Shown in pieces: positions 63,101 to 64,000 of a DNA stretch of 64,000 nt (the stretch's first letter is position 1; every line of letters begins with the position of its first letter). The notes under the pieces were generated by a model. That model was given only the letters and a program-made list of their open reading frames with translations. It made no database searches and was not told where the DNA came from. The stretch lies in assembly GCF_028550415.1 (NCBI RefSeq), contig NZ_JAQQKX010000011.1, forward strand, positions 62,001 to 126,000. Direction: 5' to 3'. The DNA comes from Asticcacaulis aquaticus (GTDB lineage: Bacteria > Pseudomonadota > Alphaproteobacteria > Caulobacterales > Caulobacteraceae). Made by a program: the position numbers and the translations under genes.

Positions 63101-63684
63101 AGGACGTAGCGGTAGAACTGTTCGGCGTTTTCGTGCAGCCCCATGAAAAACGCCAGTCGCCCGATATCGTTGGCGATGCCGATATTTTCCGGCTCAAGCC
63201 GCATCGCTGCTTCGTAGCAGGAAAAGGCACCGCTCAGGTCGCCGGATTTTTCGCGACTGATGGCCAGTATGTGCCACGCCGTGGCGCATTTCTCGTCGAC
63301 CTCCAGCGCCTTGAGCGCGTCGTCCCCGGCCTCTTTGAATTCGCTGTCCTTGAGGTGGACGAGCGCGTCCTTCAGCTTATGGAGCAGCTCAAGCTGCTTG
63401 ATGTGGGCCGTGGTCTCCAGCAGCACGCGCAGGGCCTCGTTCGACAGGGAGTCGCCGAGGATGATCGACTGATCGTCGGGATTGCCGACGGGCTGGGGCA
63501 GGGCGGCGTCGCCGGATACCCGGATTTTCGCCGGATCGAAGGTCGCGGCAGGCTTCGGGTCGGGGCCCGGCTCGGGGTTTGGGGCGACCGCCGGCGTCAG
63601 GTGCCGGGCGATTTCGGGCGGCAGGTCGAAGGGAATCGCAGCGGGCTTTTGACCGGATGTCATGGGCCAGGTTTTTTTCGGCAT
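60127..63684 (-). CDS. Tandemly duplicated TPR plus glycosyltransferase protein (probable flagellin glycosyltransferase)
   Basis: 1185 residues from ATG 63684, with GGGAG six bases before. After a Pro-rich N-terminus (20-60) come TPR repeats at about 110-300, a GT9-like domain at 355-620, then a second TPR set at 650-850 and a second GT domain at 905-1165. The halves align over their full length with a period near 548: TLGT(V/I)LxAQGDLDTALIFF at 241 and 790, EQGLGDE at 367 and 915, KSL-x-SRR-x-R-x-YS, VNLQYGD at 524 and 1070, GPSNAT at 572 and 1117, GTD(Y/H)YPWY at 601 and 1146. The layout of each half is that of FlmG, the TPR-containing flagellin O-glycosyltransferase. flbT lies divergently 247 bp away. 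Confidence 0.85.
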   Translation of the reverse strand: MPKKTWPMTSGQKPAAIPFDLPPEIARHLTPAVAPNPEPGPDPKPAATFDPAKIRVSGDAALPQPVGNPDDQSIILGDSLSNEALRVLLETTAHIKQLELLHKLKDALVHLKDSEFKEAGDDALKALEVDEKCATAWHILAISREKSGDLSGAFSCYEAAMRLEPENIGIANDIGRLAFFMGLHENAEQFYRYVLKREPFHPEAINNYASSLREMSRLEDAIEVLRPALEQTPDNAALWNTLGTVLNAQGDLDTALIFFDEALKHDKSNGKIWHNRGLILGNIGRVDEAIESLDEALKRFEDPNHVEAAQLAQAFNYFLKSDLARGWEYYEARKQTHGHDGMKYLTDIPQLDVMADLRGQSVFISTEQGLGDEILFATLLPDLLEELGPDGKLTLAVEKRLVSLFQRSYPQAHVTPHLTAKHSTYQVRFYPEITDVAPYSGFAVLGDFLPKYRKTVADFPKRTAFLTPDPDRVAYWKGELDKLGPFPKIGLLWKSLVKHSRRDRYYSPFESWKPILRTPGLIFVNLQYGDASAELAEAAREGLTIWNPPGIDLKQDLDDLSALCAAVDLVLGPSNATSNIAAGVGTPIWLLTPPNSWPMLGTDYYPWYAVARMFVNPDLSDWTPALTAMHEALIEEIAVAIDAPPAADLARTYQQVQRALLMRDWDDAEAQARALTHVAPTHSGAWQALATALDRLNRLPEALDAYQRALGLEPDSLDIAADLAQLAFRIGQYDMAERFYAHVIARDPTHLTAVNYYAAALREQSKYDVAIATLQTYLGEYPKQSELWDTLGTILMAQGDLDTALIFFNEAVNLDNSLAARFNRACAWMEQGLADQALPDIEVCLDRFSEPSNLRSAELTLAYAYLALGRVADGWKAYEARHMQGTPQAVVHEINVPRHDPKSTIDGRRLLVVAEQGLGDEVMLATLLPDVLRDLGEGHLTLAVEPRLVPLFKRAAPQATVLAHHTRFEDGLRHRSVPDLELSTIDEWVLLGDFLPVYRNDTAAFAASGAYLQPDPTRVAFWHAELAKFGDGPKVGLLWKSLKNDSRRSRFYSALDQWTPILSQSGPVFVNLQYGDVEAELTEAKAAGYHIYNPPIDLMNDLDELSALCAALDLIIGPSNATTQIAAATGATVWMLLPTGTWTTLGTDHYPWYPKVRLFQPQHNDWAALLSHVAISLKALSLSSV

Positions 63685-63930
63685 ATCCAGCTCCCGCAGC
63701 AAGGCCTTGTATTATAAGCAGATTGCGGCAATTTCATCAAAAAAGCGACATTCTGCGATAGTCATGTCATCCTTATGGCTTGATTCGATAAGACCACGGT
63801 AACGGACACGGCGTCATAAACTTGCTGCCGCCCGCGTCGCCTGAAACCTGGTGTTAACTGTGTAAGGGTTAAGTTCGTCTCAGGCTGTGTCCTGAAGCGA
63901 CTGTTTCAGGCCGTGGCCAAGGGGATATCT

Positions 63931-64000
63931 ATGCCGCTCAAACTCTCGCTCAAGCCGGGTGAAAAATTCGTCCTTAATGGTGCGGTCGTGCAGAACGGCG
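63931..64000 (+). CDS. flbT: Flagellin-synthesis regulator FlbT, 5' end (cut by window edge)
   Basis: Only 23 codons are present: MPLKLSLKPGEKFVLNGAVV and on. This matches the FlbT N-terminus; FlbT is a post-transcriptional regulator that acts on flagellin mRNA. AAGGGGATATCT precedes the ATG. The upstream 246 bp contain two TTAA half-sites 11 bases apart (near 63854-63873), close to but not a consensus CtrA box. Confidence 0.9.
   Translation, partial: MPLKLSLKPGEKFVLNGAVVQNG

Noticed and set aside
63854-63873. Possible CtrA box before flbT (two TTAA half-sites)
   Set aside because: The half-sites are 11 bases apart instead of seven, so it does not fit the consensus.

Overview
The window looks like chromosomal DNA from a stalked or prosthecate alphaproteobacterium of the family Caulobacteraceae. 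This is inferred from recognisable genes and gene order: popZ next to valS, divergent fliX and flgI, a CheL/FlbY-type flagellar pair, flbT at the right edge, a LexA box of the alphaproteobacterial GTTC-N7-GTTC type, and a DksA with a single Cys. Base composition seems lower than in Caulobacter proper, so an Asticcacaulis-like organism is a fair guess, not a proof. There is no phage, plasmid, transposase or CRISPR signal. Almost everything is core chromosome, densely packed and intact, with no frameshifted gene seen.

Left part (1-13.9 kb): the 3' part of serS, then surE-pcm, a minus-strand ECF sigma operon, an NlpD-like lipoprotein, yajC, a fused secDF gene, a phytoene-synthase-like protein, a trmFO-DUF1353 lipoprotein pair, two related membrane proteins and an alpha-carbonic anhydrase lipoprotein. 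Much of this is envelope biogenesis and protein export.

Middle-left (13.9-29.4 kb): uvrA with a perfect SOS box, a TadG-like protein, the flagellar block flbY-cheL-flgI (with a sigma-54 promoter) divergent from fliX, then dksA, gltX, a LOG-family enzyme, tRNA-Asn, tRNA-Cys, a degenerate PCMT-like protein, tolC and popZ.

Middle-right (29.4-49.6 kb): valS; three related multi-spanning (GT-C/DUF2029-like) proteins beside a divergent GT2-GtrA fusion, which together look like a polyprenyl-phosphate-sugar synthesis and use module; a glycine-zipper protein with an elaborate repeat operator; an RlmD/TrmA-type rRNA methylase; a second GT2; a soluble lytic transglycosylase; a degenerate uracil-DNA-glycosylase relative; ETF-ubiquinone oxidoreductase; a TPR protein; ispE; and an AmpG-like permease.

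Right part (49.6-64 kb): glyQS, ppdK, a small cluster with a 30-residue membrane peptide, an HD hydrolase with a Nudix-type NAD regulator, a universal stress protein, and a 1185-residue protein that is a full tandem duplication of a TPR plus glycosyltransferase unit. The last lies divergent from flbT, so it probably modifies flagellin.

Intergenic space carries several short repeat families: a roughly 155-bp element present twice in opposite orientation, 36-bp and 45-bp REP-like palindromes, a perfect 54-bp tandem repeat, and GC-rich palindromes around serS/surE and ampG. The best candidates for something undescribed are the duplicated TPR-glycosyltransferase, the GT-C/GT2-GtrA module, the 155-bp element and the operator of the glycine-zipper gene.
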